Below are positions 37,973 through 49,071 of a stretch of DNA of 64,000 nucleotides, in pieces. Under the pieces are notes generated by a model. That model made no database searches and was not told the DNA's origin. It saw nothing but the letters and a program-made list of their open reading frames with translations. The DNA is taken from the NCBI GenBank assembly GCA_022432975.1, contig CM039505.1:49125897-49189896 (forward strand). Reading direction: 5' to 3'. Source of the stretch: Begonia masoniana. Taxonomy: Eukaryota; Streptophyta; Magnoliopsida; Cucurbitales; Begoniaceae. The position numbers were made by a program, and so were the translations under genes. Each line of letters opens with the position of its first letter. Positions within the stretch are counted from its first letter, which is position 1.

Positions 37973-40507
37973 TGTAACACCCGATTTTTGAAGGGTTTTT
38001 TATTTTTCGCATATGAATGGTATTTTTGTAATTATGTCAAATCAAGTTCATTTTGTGAAAAGAAAGCGTTACTACAATCCTAATAATTAATATGGATTTT
38101 TAGAAAATTTTGGGAATTTTAAGTGTTGTGACGCTAATTTAACGAGAATTACGTTTCTCGTAATTTAAAAGACGTTATGGTAAAAATAGTAACCGAGGTC
38201 CGTTTTGCGAACGGACAGTTTTAATGGAACCCTAGTAATAAGATGGATCTGTCGATGAAATAAGAAAATTAGGAGAAAACGAATCGTTAGCTAATTAACG
38301 AAACAAAAGACGAAACAAATAGAAAATCAAAGGAAGGGCAAAAAGGTAATTGCCAAGTCAAATTTTTAATTAAATCACACATTTTCTCTTCTCCTTCTCC
38401 ATTTTCACGTGATTCCTCTCTGTGCTCTATCCCTCCTCTAGCGACATTTCCTTCTCCCTCACGGCATTCTCCTCTCCAACGGCGATTTGTCCTCCGATCG
38501 TTTCGTTTTCTTTGAGTTTTCTTCCCCAAACGACATTCTAGGTAAAGTTCTACAGTTTTGAAAAGTTTATTCGTAGTATTGGGGTCGTTTAACGGTTAGG
38601 GTTTCGTTTAAGATTTTGTGAAAAATGTGATTTAGGGCTTGAAATTGATAGGCTTATCGTAGTTGTGGATATAATGGACGTATTGAACGTTATTGGACGA
38701 AGTTAGGTCGATTGTGAGAAATGTTAAAGTTTGAGGATTTTAGGGATTTTTGGAAAAACTCGTTAATGGAAGTTTTGAGGTGTCGAGCACAAGTTACTCG
38801 ATAAAATGCCTCGATTAGTTAAATTAGAACACTAGGAAACTTCTTTAGTTAAGGTTTCATTAGTTCGGACGTTCAATGATTTAAACTCGTATTAACGACA
38901 ATTGTGGTGAATTTGCCTTAGGTGAACACCGCTCGTGGACGGAGCTAGAGTTGCAACGGACGACAGGTAAGTTCTCGTGACTTACTGTGGCTGATTGGCC
39001 TACACCGTATGTCGGAATTTTTTGTTGTGGATTGTTAGAGCTTGCTTGTTTAATTACCTTACTTTGGTTGGGTAGATTAGGTTTGATTGTTTTATAGGAT
39101 ATGTGTTACGATGTTTGATGTATTGAGAGGTTTTGATGGTATGATCGTTGTGTATGTTTTATTGGATGTTGAATTGTTCATGCATCACAGTATTCAAAAT
39201 ACCATGAAAATGAATTTGCGCATTGATTTTAAGGAAAAAGAATTGCATGCATGTGGCAAGTAAAGTATCATAGTAAATAACGCATGGTGGTTATTCGGGG
39301 AGAGGTTCAGACCTGGCGTTCCGTGGTGAGCGGGTCTCCCTCCTTTCAGATGGTGTGGGTTGTCTACCCGCTTGATGTGCCCTATCCATTTGACTGAAAA
39401 AGGCCCCGATAACCAAGACTAACACGTACTGAAATGAAATGACATGGACGGTTTTCTTAGCATTGCTCATACATGATCATGCATTAGCATTTACGTAGAA
39501 CTTGCTGAGATTTTTATCTCATAGGTGTCTTTATGGTGTAGGTGACATAGAGCAAGGTGGGGAGGATTTCTCTCTACCAGATGATCGTACAGATTGAATG
39601 AGAATGCTCGTGGTAGCGTGCTGGGCAGTCAACTCGTATTTGACCCGTGGGGAAAGATGTAAAGGTATTTTGGGACACGATAGTTAAATCGTAGGAAAAA
39701 TGGTATAGTTGAACATATTAGGATGTTTGGTTCTAGTTAGCTGATAGAATGATGTATAGATATTTTGGGTAAACTGATTTTATAAAACGTTTTGTTAAGG
39801 TTTTGATCTAAGTTTTATGGAACTGCTTGGTGATTTTTAACAGGAGGAAACGTTTAGTTTTTAAACGGATCCACGCAGTTCATTTTCATGAAAATGCATT
39901 TCGTGTTAAATGCGTCTCGAGTCGGTTTTGAGTGAGATTATGGAGGATGTAGGAGTTTTTGGTGGTTTGATGTCAAATTGTATTGTGAAAGTGTATGTGG
40001 TGTTAGTGGTAATAAAGAAAGTGTGTGTTGTATGGAAGGAAAAGAAAAGGAAAAAGAGAGAGGTGGAGTTCTCTGGAAAATTGATTCCAGAGGACTTGGC
40101 GACCAATCCCCTAAGGAGGGGATCGATCGCCAAAGGAGATCGCCACTCTCTGGAAAAATCCAGAGAATGTGGCGATCGATCACAGGGGCGATCGGTCACC
40201 ACAGAGAGGGGCGAATGATCGCCCCTCTGTTTTCTAATGTGGCGATCGATCGCCTGAAATGGGCGATCGATCGCCCCTGTCATTTTTGGGACAAATGTCC
40301 CTCTTGTCCCTGTATTGGTTTTTAATTGTTTAAAGTGATTTTAATTGTTTATTTCAATTGTTTATAATTTGTTTTAAGTAGTTTAACTACTTAGATTTAA
40401 ATGATTTTCCAAACAATGTTAACTGTTTTGATTTTGTTTAAGTTCCGCGTAAACTGTTGTAAAAAAAATAATATGGAAAATTTAGGAATAGTGTAAGGGT
40501 CGCTACA
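37973..40507 (+). mobile_element. Gypsy-type solo LTR 'b' inside gypsy 1 pol
   Basis: TGTAACACCCGA... to ...GGGTCGCTACA, 2,535 bp, with exact AGAAA duplications (37,968-37,972 and 40,508-40,512). Removing it rejoins the pol tail in frame. Same family as LTR 'a' at 14,192. Exon-like blocks at 38,922-38,966 and 39,542-39,597; palindrome array at 40,080-40,290. Confidence 0.95.
40080..40290. repeat. Serial GATC-centred palindromes in LTR 'b'
   Basis: Repeated GGCGATCGATCGCC-type palindromes plus 'ctctggaaaaatccagag' and 'ggggcgaatgatcgcccc'. Same position in the LTR as the array at 16,260-16,460 but with different centres. Confidence 0.85.
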
Positions 40508-40664
40508 AGAAAGGCCCGTGAAGATCCTTGATTCTTCAATCAAAGTGTTGCGCAACAGGGTGATCCCATTGGTGAAGATATTATGGCGCAATCATAACGT
40601 GGAGGAAGCTACTTATGAGAGACGACGGGACATTAGGGACCAATACCCGGAGCTTTTTGATTAA
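40508..40664 (+). pseudogene. Gypsy 1: end of pol (chromodomain tail)
   Basis: RPVKILDSSIKVLRNRVIP, then LVKILWRNHNVEEATYE and RRDIRDQYPELFD, followed by TAA 40,662-40,664. This is the C-terminus expected after ...IQPTLT at 37,965; the two halves are separated only by the solo LTR. Confidence 0.9.
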
Positions 40665-40690
40665 GCAAATTTTGGGGACAAAATTCTATT

Positions 40691-40703
40691 AAAGTGGGTG
40701 GGA
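40691..40703 (+). other. Gypsy 1: polypurine tract
   Basis: AAAGTGGGTGGGA immediately before the 3' LTR start TGTAACACC. It primes plus-strand synthesis in LTR elements. Confidence 0.8.
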
Positions 40704-41348
40704 TGTAACACCGGACATTTTTTCCCATGTAATTATCCCTAGAATTATTGTGCGGGATTAATTTACTTTTAATATAATGAGTATTTTATTGGATGTTGTT
40801 GGGATATTAGTGGAAAAAGAGAATTTCGGAGAAATCGAATCGACGAGCTAAGTAGCAAAATTGGTTAGAAACCAATGGAGGGGCAATTTGGGAAGGCAAT
40901 TAAGGTGGTTGGGAGGGAGCCAATGGATGAGTGCCAAGTATCCAAGCTTGTTGAAGAAGCCATGCTATCTCTCCTCCTCTTTTCTCTTCTCTTCCATGTG
41001 AAAACACTTCTCATTTCCATTTTTCCTCTTTGTTTTCTCTCTTCCAGACGACGTGCGACGATTCCCGAACTTCGTCTTTTCCTGTTTTCTACCATTTTCT
41101 CCGTTGAAGGTAACCATTTACGTTAGTTAACAAGTTTAAGTTAGTTATTCCTTAGTTTTGTTGAAGTTTTAGGGTTAATGGACCGGTTATGCATAATATA
41201 GGTTCGTGAATCGCCAAGGACGTACGTGCGAGGCTTTCAACTCTACGGCATCAGGTAAGTTCATACGTATAGGTTTGGCCCTTAAGACCCTACATCACGG
41301 ATATACTAGGTTTTGGTTGTCGTGTAGTTAAGTTGCAGGTTACATTCT

Positions 41349-43845
41349 GCAGAATCGATTTTAGAACCCGATTTTGCTTTGATACCATAATTGTAACAAC
41401 CCCATTAAGGGCCGAGACCAATACATGACTTTCGTGGGACATATCCACTTTACTTACTACTCTCTGTACATTTTTTTTTTGACATAACCACATAACTTAG
41501 CTCAAGACATCACACGCGATTCATTAAACATCGCTCAGCAATGAAATGCATTACACATCTGCTGGCGAGCAGTGTAAAATGCTTCAGCCGATGAGCAAGA
41601 ACTTCAACTCTTAAACTGCATCTACCGATAGAAAATAAACCCACATCTGCCGATCTTAAAACAACAGTACTCAATACTTATTCACTTGCTCCTGCCGATC
41701 GCTAAACGACAAGCACAGGGCTCGCTTCTACCGGTAGTGATAATCTTCATCAACCGGTTATCTCGTGCATCTCACGTGACTCATTAAACATCACCCGATA
41801 GTGGACATCTACCGGTGGACATGGGCGTTTCACGTGTCTAATTAAAATAATCGCCCGGTCACTAACGACAAAACATTACTCACATCATCCGGTAAGGAAA
41901 ACACCTACATCGCCCAGTCACTAAACGATAAAATAACATTTACATCATCCGGTGACTCAAATACACTACATCTACCGGTCACTGGGCGACAACATAACAT
42001 TTACATCATCCGGTGACTTAAATACACTACATCTGCCGATAGACATGTGCAATCTACGTGTTCATTTAATACATCTTCCGATAGAGAACATCTATCGGTG
42101 GATGCAAACTCTTAACATCTTCTGATAGAGAACATCTATCGGTGGATGCAAACTCTCAACATCTTCCGATAGAGAGCATCTATCGGTGGATGTAAATAAA
42201 CACAGACTTCAAACTTCATTAACTCAACACTCAAATAAATGAAAATCGGAGACTCATCCAGAAATTCTTATAGCGGAAGACTTAGTTAAAACAGATCATT
42301 CTATACTTCTAAAATCATCCTCAAATTTGGTAACCAAACTAGATAATCACAGAATTCAATGTTCTAAGGAAAATCTCATTCTACTTAGACATCAATTCAT
42401 CATAAGCCTTACTAACATAAAATAAATATAACCACGGGTCATAATCGCCTGCCAGCCACAGACTTCCACCCTGAGCACCTTTCTGTAACCAGCCTTAGAC
42501 ATCATCACTGAACTTGGAGTCCTCACCTGTTAAATCTTCACCTACATCATAAGGTTTAAACTATAAGCCTAATGCTTAGTAAGGAATGCAATACTAACAA
42601 GTATGCATGAATGCTCATTTTAGGAAACAAATGCTCATAAATCTTTTCTTGTTCTTATCATACTCATAGTCTTCATTCTTGTTCATCATTTGTATTCATC
42701 ATTCATATCCATCGTTCATAATCATCATTCACATTATATGAATTAAGAGAGGATTTGTGCCGGTAAAGGGGTTGACAGTGAGAGTGTACATAGTCCCTTG
42801 CGGGTCGTAATCGTGATCCTTCCTTTTGGATAGTGACATACGCCAAACCGCCCCCAACCCTCGCTTAATTCACGTTTGCATAAGTTTTTACATTCTTATC
42901 TTGTTCATGAGGAAAACATACTCTTAAAACATTTTCATATGCATAAAACATTCGTGATGCATGAACATGGGAACTCTTAACTCATCAAGCTATAGAACAG
43001 TGCATTCATCTGATGGGAAATCATACCATTAGTCAAACATCAACATAAGTAACATATAATATCTTACATAACTTCTAATCATCGTATCAGTTTCTACTTA
43101 GCATCCTTGTGATGTAGGGCCCTAGTGGCCAAGAATCCTACACATTCACTTACCTGGCTTCCTTAGCAACTTAAGCTCCTTTTCTTCAGACTTCTTCACC
43201 TAAAACATTTACATTGCAGTAGTTAAAACAAAATCCTCGTAGTCCTAATCACAAGTCATCCTAGAATCTAATAGCTAAAGTCATTCCCGAATCCCTTAGT
43301 CTAGTTCTCTGTGTGGAGTCTGAAATCCAAAAACCAAAACAGCTAGGTTCAACTAACGATTAATCAGGGTCGGTTACATTAGATGTCCAGAATCGATTCG
43401 GAAATGCTATTACTAAACACCGATTTAAAATGCTACTAATATTACTCTGCCGATGAAGAATCTGAAACCTCAAGTCTTAGCTGAAAACAGAGTTCAAATA
43501 GATAACCCGTAACTACATTGTTTGAGTCTTACCTAGGGCGTGGATCGTTGGAATGGAGGCTGAAAATCTGTTGTCGGAAGGAGCTGTAACTGGCTGAGAG
43601 AGAGAGAGCTCCGGAGAAGAGAAAGATCGCCGAGAGTAAATGTGTCGCCTACAGTGAGGTTTAAATGAGGTTTAAGGTTTCCATTTTCTTTTTATATTAA
43701 TAAAATTCTTCCTAATTACTATTTTGCCACCCCAAAATTAGAAATCAAAAAGGCTTTGGCATTAAAATTAAATTCAAGTATTAATAATAAAGGTGACAGT
43801 TAATTCCGTTAAGAAAATCACCTGCTGAGATTGTCGGGTGTTACA
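41349..43845 (-). mobile_element. Truncated minus-strand gypsy-type element (LTR plus primer site) inside the gypsy 1 3' LTR
   Basis: On the minus strand an LTR runs TGTAACACCCGACAATC (43,845) to ...GGGGTTGTTACA (41,392), followed by TTATGGTATCAAAGC (primer site, 41,391-41,377) and about 30 bp of internal sequence. No target-site duplication; about 220 bp of the host LTR (31,256-31,475 in the other LTR) are missing at the junction. AGGTAAGTG near 43,150 and TGATGTAG|GTGAAG near 42,541 match the splice-like blocks of the other LTRs. Confidence 0.85.
42071..42194. repeat. ~44-bp tandem array of inverted repeats
   Basis: Three units of 'acatcttccgatagaga' plus 'catctatcggtggatgcaaa'; each contains CCGATAG...CTATCGG, so each can fold. 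Weaker CCGGT-containing units extend back to about 41,740. Confidence 0.8.
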
Positions 43846-44658
43846 GCTATGTACTTCTGTTATGTACTCATGTTATGTCTTGTTGTGAGATGTATGTATG
43901 TGCACCAGTTCCTCTATAAGCCCCACTTATACCTCCTATCAACTTGAATGTAATGTAAAGTAATGTTCATGTATTTCAAAAATTCATGCATAGCATATGC
44001 ATCACTGCATTGTATGTTCTTACTGAGCTCTAGGCTCATAGTTGAACTCCCTGTTGTAGGTACGGATCCTCCAGATGAGGACTTTGTCCCTCAGGCTGAT
44101 GAGTAGGTGCAGTAGGCAAGACGAGCTCGTGGGGTTGGTTGCGGCAGTCAGGCACATTTTGACCTGTGAGAATGTAGTTTTGAAGTGTATGTCAAGTTTG
44201 CACAGTTTTTTTTTTGGAATTTAGGTGATGTATAGGTTTTGTGTTGATGTTTTAAAACATATGTTCTGACAGTTGTATTTTGAAGTATACTAGAATCGTT
44301 AGGGATTTCTTTTAAGTTGTGCATGGATTGTTTCGAGTTTTAAATTGATCCATGCAGTTTGATTTTCTTGAATTTCCGTCATATTTTCTAATACGTTTAA
44401 AGTTATGTTTTGAATCGGGTTTTGGGGTTTTGAAGCTTTTGGTGTCTAAAGAGGTCGGGAAGAAGTTTTGTAGAAATGTCGTGAGGTGTTTATGTCTTTC
44501 AAACATTCCTGTCCTTGTCCATTTATGCCCTCGTCCATTCCTATTGTCGTCCACTCCTGTTGTCGTCCATTTCTGCCGTCCACTTTTGTCGTCCACTCCT
44601 GTCGTCCACTTATGTCGTCCATTTCTGTCGCCCACTTTTGTCGTCCACTTCTGTTGTC

Positions 44659-45264
44659 CAATAATTTGCAAGGAAGCTTAAATAGAAGGAGAAGAATCGG
44701 CAGAGCAAGAGGAAGAGAAAATTTTTAGATAACCGTTGGAAGCTTCGACCAAAATATAGTCGTCGAAGTGTACAGCTCGGCCACGTGTGCGCTGGCTGCT
44801 TCTCGCGTGCGCACGTCTTCGACCCAGCGTCTTGTCCGTGCGCGCCAGCTTCGGTTGCTGCTGCTGCTCGTGCACGCCTTGTTTCGCCCAGCTGTCTCTC
44901 GCGTGCCCTGCTGCACACCCATTCTTGCTCAACATCTTCTTTTATGAGTCAATCCTTGAACACTCAAACTTTCCTAAAACTAAACAAAATATCCAAATAC
45001 CCTAAACAATAATAAGGCTATAAGTTTGCCCAATTACAATCAAAGAAAGCTAAAGTTTACCAAATACTAAAGTTTCCTAAACCTAAACAAATAAAAGAGT
45101 TTGGTTACATAATTTGATAAGGGAAGACAAATTTCCTCTTCAATGAATCCATTTCAAGCTTTAAAAAGTCTTTTACCTACAAAACTCACAAACTGGTTAG
45201 GTGAAAAATAGTTAGAAAACTTACATTGGTTTGTGCTCAATGGGTAGGACTGGTAGGCACATCA
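44659..45264. repeat. 0.6-kb dispersed repeat, copy 2
   Basis: Same sequence and orientation as 22,444-23,075. Its left edge is fused directly to the truncated 13-bp array of gypsy 1. Its right edge (cacatca) is followed by the AGAGG target site of the next insertion. Confidence 0.78.
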
Positions 45265-45269
45265 AGAGG

Positions 45270-46091
45270 TGTTGGGAAAATAACAAAATTGGTGGGAACA
45301 ATAATAATGTCGCCGTTGTAAAACGTGGACAATACTGATTAGGACAATTCTCAAGAAAAATTGCTCTTGACAGTTTCCTTAGACAGAATTACCTTCCAAG
45401 TATGTTCCTAGGAAAGATTAAAGGGGTCACAAACGGTCATATTTAAAATTCAGTCTCCTAGACAGAACTTTCTTACACGGTACAATTACACCACTATATA
45501 AGCGATACGAGAAACGATAGCAGATGCGATCTGAAAAATACCAGGAATATTTTCCTATGCCATAAAATTATAATGACCAAGAAGTAAGAGAAATAATGAC
45601 TAAAATGAACACCGATAATTTTTACGTGAAAAACCAAATCGAGAAAAAACAATCGGGACCGAGTCCAGAAAGATATCACTATGAAAAATAAGATTTACAA
45701 TATTTTTCTAGCAATAAAATATTCTAGAAAATATTCACTAAGAGAAATTCACCACTTTTAGAATTCACAATATACACAAAAGCACCACACTTATTTTTCC
45801 CTCACAGTCTTTCTTTTCTCTCCCTCCAAAAATCCTCACTATTTCTCTCCCTCTTCTTAGAGAAGATGTTCGTCTCTTCTCTTCAGATCCATTTTGGATC
45901 TACATGTTTCAGATGGATTGATCGTCTGCTTGAAGCCTCTATTCATAGAGCTCCAAGCAGACACCTTCCTCAAAAAGAGGTACGCGCTGTAAGGAGAGAA
46001 TGCAGAAGGAAGAAATTTCTTCCTTCTGCATTCATTAATTTCAATTGAAATTAATGAAAGGGGTCCCTCATCATAATTGAGGGACCCCACA
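45270..46091 (+). mobile_element. Solo LTR, 822 bp, copia-like
   Basis: TGTTGGGAAAAT... to ...GGGACCCCACA with exact AGAGG duplications (45,265-45,269 and 46,092-46,096). A TATA-like CTATATAAG lies near 45,494. The short length and TGTTGGGA start resemble copia LTRs, but no coding region is present to prove it. The last 170 bp are a series of palindromes. Confidence 0.88.
45924..46088. repeat. Four consecutive inverted repeats at the end of the 822-bp LTR
   Basis: A 9-bp stem GTCTGCTTG/CAAGCAGAC (45,924-45,962) with an inner CTCTA/TAGAG stem; a perfect 36-bp palindrome (45,998-46,033, centre AAATTT); an overlapping perfect 28-bp palindrome (46,031-46,058, centre CAATTG); and an 11-bp stem GGGGTCCCTCA/TGAGGGACCCC with a 7-nt loop (46,060-46,088). 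Confidence 0.95.
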
Positions 46092-46096
46092 AGAGG

Positions 46097-47428
46097 GAGT
46101 CCATAAACTATGGGGAAGTGAGACATGAGTCATCCAAGATATTATCGATTCCATTGGCGATAACAACATTCAGGAGTTGAGCTTTCCAAACGAGGTGATT
46201 TGGAATAAGACTGCAATTTATGTTGATTAAAAGGTCGGAGAAAGGAAAAACACAAACAACCAAAGACACGTAGTGAAGAGTATATTGGAATAGAGCTTAA
46301 AAGACATTTGTACAGAGATTTGTGATTGAGTGTGGGAGTAGATAGCAAGTTTATTAATTTGGTGGCAGTTGAAAAAGCATAAGGCCAAAATGGTTGAGGA
46401 ACGGAAGAGTGGAAGAGTATAGCAAGGCCAGTTTCGACAACGTGACAATTTTTGCCCTACCATTTTGATTCAGGGTATTAGGACATAAAATACGATGATG
46501 TATACCAAGTGATTTAAAAAGGGGAGAGAGATATTGGAACTCTCCACCCCAGTTTGATTGGACAACTTTAATAGTAACCTCAAATTGAGTGTACATAAAT
46601 TGATGAAAATGGACAAAAGTAGTGTAAACTTCACTTTTTAACTTCAAAGGAAAAAACCAAGTAAGACAAGTGCAATCATCAATAAACAAAAGAAAATATC
46701 GTGCACCAATAACAGATTTTATAGGAGATGGACCCCAAACGTCACTATGTACAATTTCAAAAGGAAAATGAGCATGAGAGTTAGAAATTTGAAACAAAAA
46801 ACGATGAGTTTTACTCATTTGACAGGAACTACACACTTTCAGCATGTTTGTTTTAGCAAAAGAAAGATTGCATGAATCTAAGACATGCTTCAAAATAGGG
46901 TGAGAAGGGTGACCTAATTGATGGTGCCATATTGAAACAGAGAGATAGTTGGATTCGGCAACAGAGATAGTGCAGTGGTAGTCAAAGGAATTTGATATAG
47001 TCCATCATGGAGGAAGCCTCGAAGAAAGATTTACTAAGAAATCTGATCCTTGACAACAAAATAGTTTGAATGAAATTCAACGTACATTGAATTGTCACCA
47101 CACAATTGAGAGACACTGAGCAAATTATGGGAAATTAGTGGCGTGTGACAAACAGTGTTCAATTTTAATGGACTGCTAGTTGTTAGAATAACAGCATAGC
47201 CGACTTGAGTGATTTGGCATCTTGATTTAAAATTATTGGGCTGGGTCGGTCACCAATTAGCAGGTAATGAAGGAACGGACCCATACCCATTTTGAGGAAT
47301 CTGAAACGAGAAATGAGGTCAGACCGAGGCATTCTGGAACAACCGAGAATCCGATGCTGGCTGGAAAGGACGCTGAACGACAGCGTTGGCTTGAAGCAGA
47401 TTGAGCATCAGAAGAGAGGCAACTGTGT
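46097..47428 (-). pseudogene. Copia 2: integrase/protease and gag remnants, chimeric
   Basis: On the minus strand from the right: gag C-terminal part (47,428-47,213), a gap, then GAG-pre-integrase (VCSSCQMSKTH), integrase core start (HSDVWGPSP) and VQSNWGGEF, where the second catalytic Asp is Asn; QNGRAKI lacks the catalytic Glu. Next comes the YSSLRVFGCLCF region. At about 46,200 this is fused in the same orientation to the N-terminal part of gag (46,195-46,097, equivalent to 49,630-49,516). RT, RNase H and the 3' LTR are absent. Confidence 0.8.
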
Positions 47429-49071
47429 TGTTGTGCAGAATATTTCGCAAGTGTACGAGTCGCAACAAGTAATATAGTGATAAAATAGAGTGTCGAACCC
47501 ACGAGGACTTGTAATTAATAATCGAAATAACTAATTTTAATTCTAAATTGAACACACGTTATATGGTTTTTTAAGGATTGAAATTAAAATAAACAACTAA
47601 AATAATTAAAATAAATAAATGACTAAAACAATTAAAATAAACTAAATTAAAATAGCAAAACAAATAAACTGAGATTAAATTAAATTGATAAAAACCTAGG
47701 TACTACGATTTCACCAAGACAATGTTTATTTCAGTTCTTCGCAATTATATTCATAAATATTCTTCCTATGTTGATGATCGATTTCACTAAATTCTATCAC
47801 AATCTCTCTCGAGCATTGCGTAGTTTATTTGATTAATGGGTTATCACTTCTCAGTCTCAAATCCTGCATTAATCAAATACAAATAAATCAAGAAATCACA
47901 GTGATCACACCAATACCGTAACTATCTCTAGCTTACGTATATTCATGACATTAATTTCAGTGCACGGATATTTATCACCTCTCGGTCTCAAAACATCCCA
48001 AACATCAAGTAAAGATTGGCCAAAAATTTACAGGGTTTAAGAACAGAAATTAAATGCGCCAACAATATTGGAAGAAATACTCAGTAAATATAATTAAACG
48101 AAGAATAGAAAATAATCATCGTCAGGCTACATCGTAGCCCCTAGTAAAAAAGTTAGTTCATGCTAATAGAAATAAAAATAACAATAATAATAAAAATAAA
48201 CATATTTTTATTTTTTTAATAAAGGAGAAAAGAATTATCTCCCTCTCTGCTGCCTTGTTGTTCACTGCTCGCTCGCCAAATCCAGAATACCCTCACTGTT
48301 GCGCTGCGAGAATCGCCTCTAGAGAATGCCTTCCTACTGCGCGCCAGAATACGCCGAAGACTGAATGCCTCAATTGCCCAAAACTCCTCTGAATCGCTTG
48401 CCCGAATCGCCGACAGCCAGACCCCTGAAAATCGCCCTCCTCGCTGCTCTGTAGATCGCCGCCCGTTGCTCGCCAGCCAGACTCCAAATCGCCGAAGTCT
48501 TCGCCTCTGCCGAGCTCTCCAAAAATCCCAAACACAGACTTGTTCTCTGCTCTCCAAGTCGCCGCGCAGCATCGCTCTTGGCTCTTTAAATCGTCCAAAA
48601 CCGAATCTCTGTTTCTTTCCAAATTTGCTGACTCCGAATCCAGAATGCCTCCGTGGAGAAATCGCCGAAAAGCCCCGTTTATTGCTCTCTAATTCGCTGA
48701 ATCCCGTTCTGCAGATTTCTCTCCTTTAGGTTTTTTTTATTTTCTTTCCTTCTTTGGCGTTGATCAGTGGCTTTGATTTTTTTTTTCTTTCCTTAGGTAA
48801 ATGACGGAGATTAAATTAAGTAAACTTTCCAATTTGGTAAGCAATTGATTGCCTCTTGATTCACTTTCCAACTTTGAAGATTGATAGGCGATCTCTTTTA
48901 TTTGATGACTGGCATGTATAGATATCGATCCAAATTTGTAGATCTTTCCTGTTTTAATTAAATTTTCTACACATTTAAACAAAATTCATCAAATTCGTTC
49001 AAACACTTGAGATAAACTTATCAAATCAAGTGTAACAAGTATAAATAAGTGTGTAAAATACACACTTATCA
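47429..49071 (-). mobile_element. 1.64-kb TG...CA insertion in copia 2 gag, family unknown
   Basis: TGTTGTGCAGAATATTTCGC... to ...ACACACTTATCA with exact TGTGT duplications (47,424-47,428 and 49,072-49,076). Removing it restores 'caactgtgttatgtttctcc', collinear with copia 1. The ends and 5-bp duplication suit a solo LTR or small LTR element. The minus orientation is a guess from the TGATAAGTGTG start. The phrase 'gcaagtgtacgagtcg..caagtaat' is followed by 'gtgtcgaacccacgaggac'. A GC-richer part at 48,240-48,720 has open frames but no recognised domain. Confidence 0.8.

Larger units (their letters stand above)
27241..44658 (+). mobile_element. Gypsy 1: Ty3/gypsy (Tekay/Del-type chromovirus) retrotransposon, decayed, with three nested insertions
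   Basis: 5' LTR 27,241-33,570; primer binding site at 33,575; gag-pol 33,719-40,664; polypurine tract at 40,691-40,703; 3' LTR 40,704-44,658. Inserted into it are a solo LTR at 27,553-30,917, a solo LTR at 37,973-40,507 and a truncated element at 41,349-43,845. The chromovirus placement rests on the domain order PR-RT-RNaseH-INT-chromodomain tail. The left flank is AAAAC; the right end is truncated, so no duplication can be matched. Confidence 0.9.
40704..44658 (+). repeat. Gypsy 1: 3' LTR (interrupted, 3' truncated)
   Basis: Matches the 5' LTR from its first base. It is interrupted at 41,349-43,845 by another element and stops at 44,658 within the diverged units of the 13-bp array (about nine units from 44,538). 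The LTR end and right target-site duplication are missing. Confidence 0.88.
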
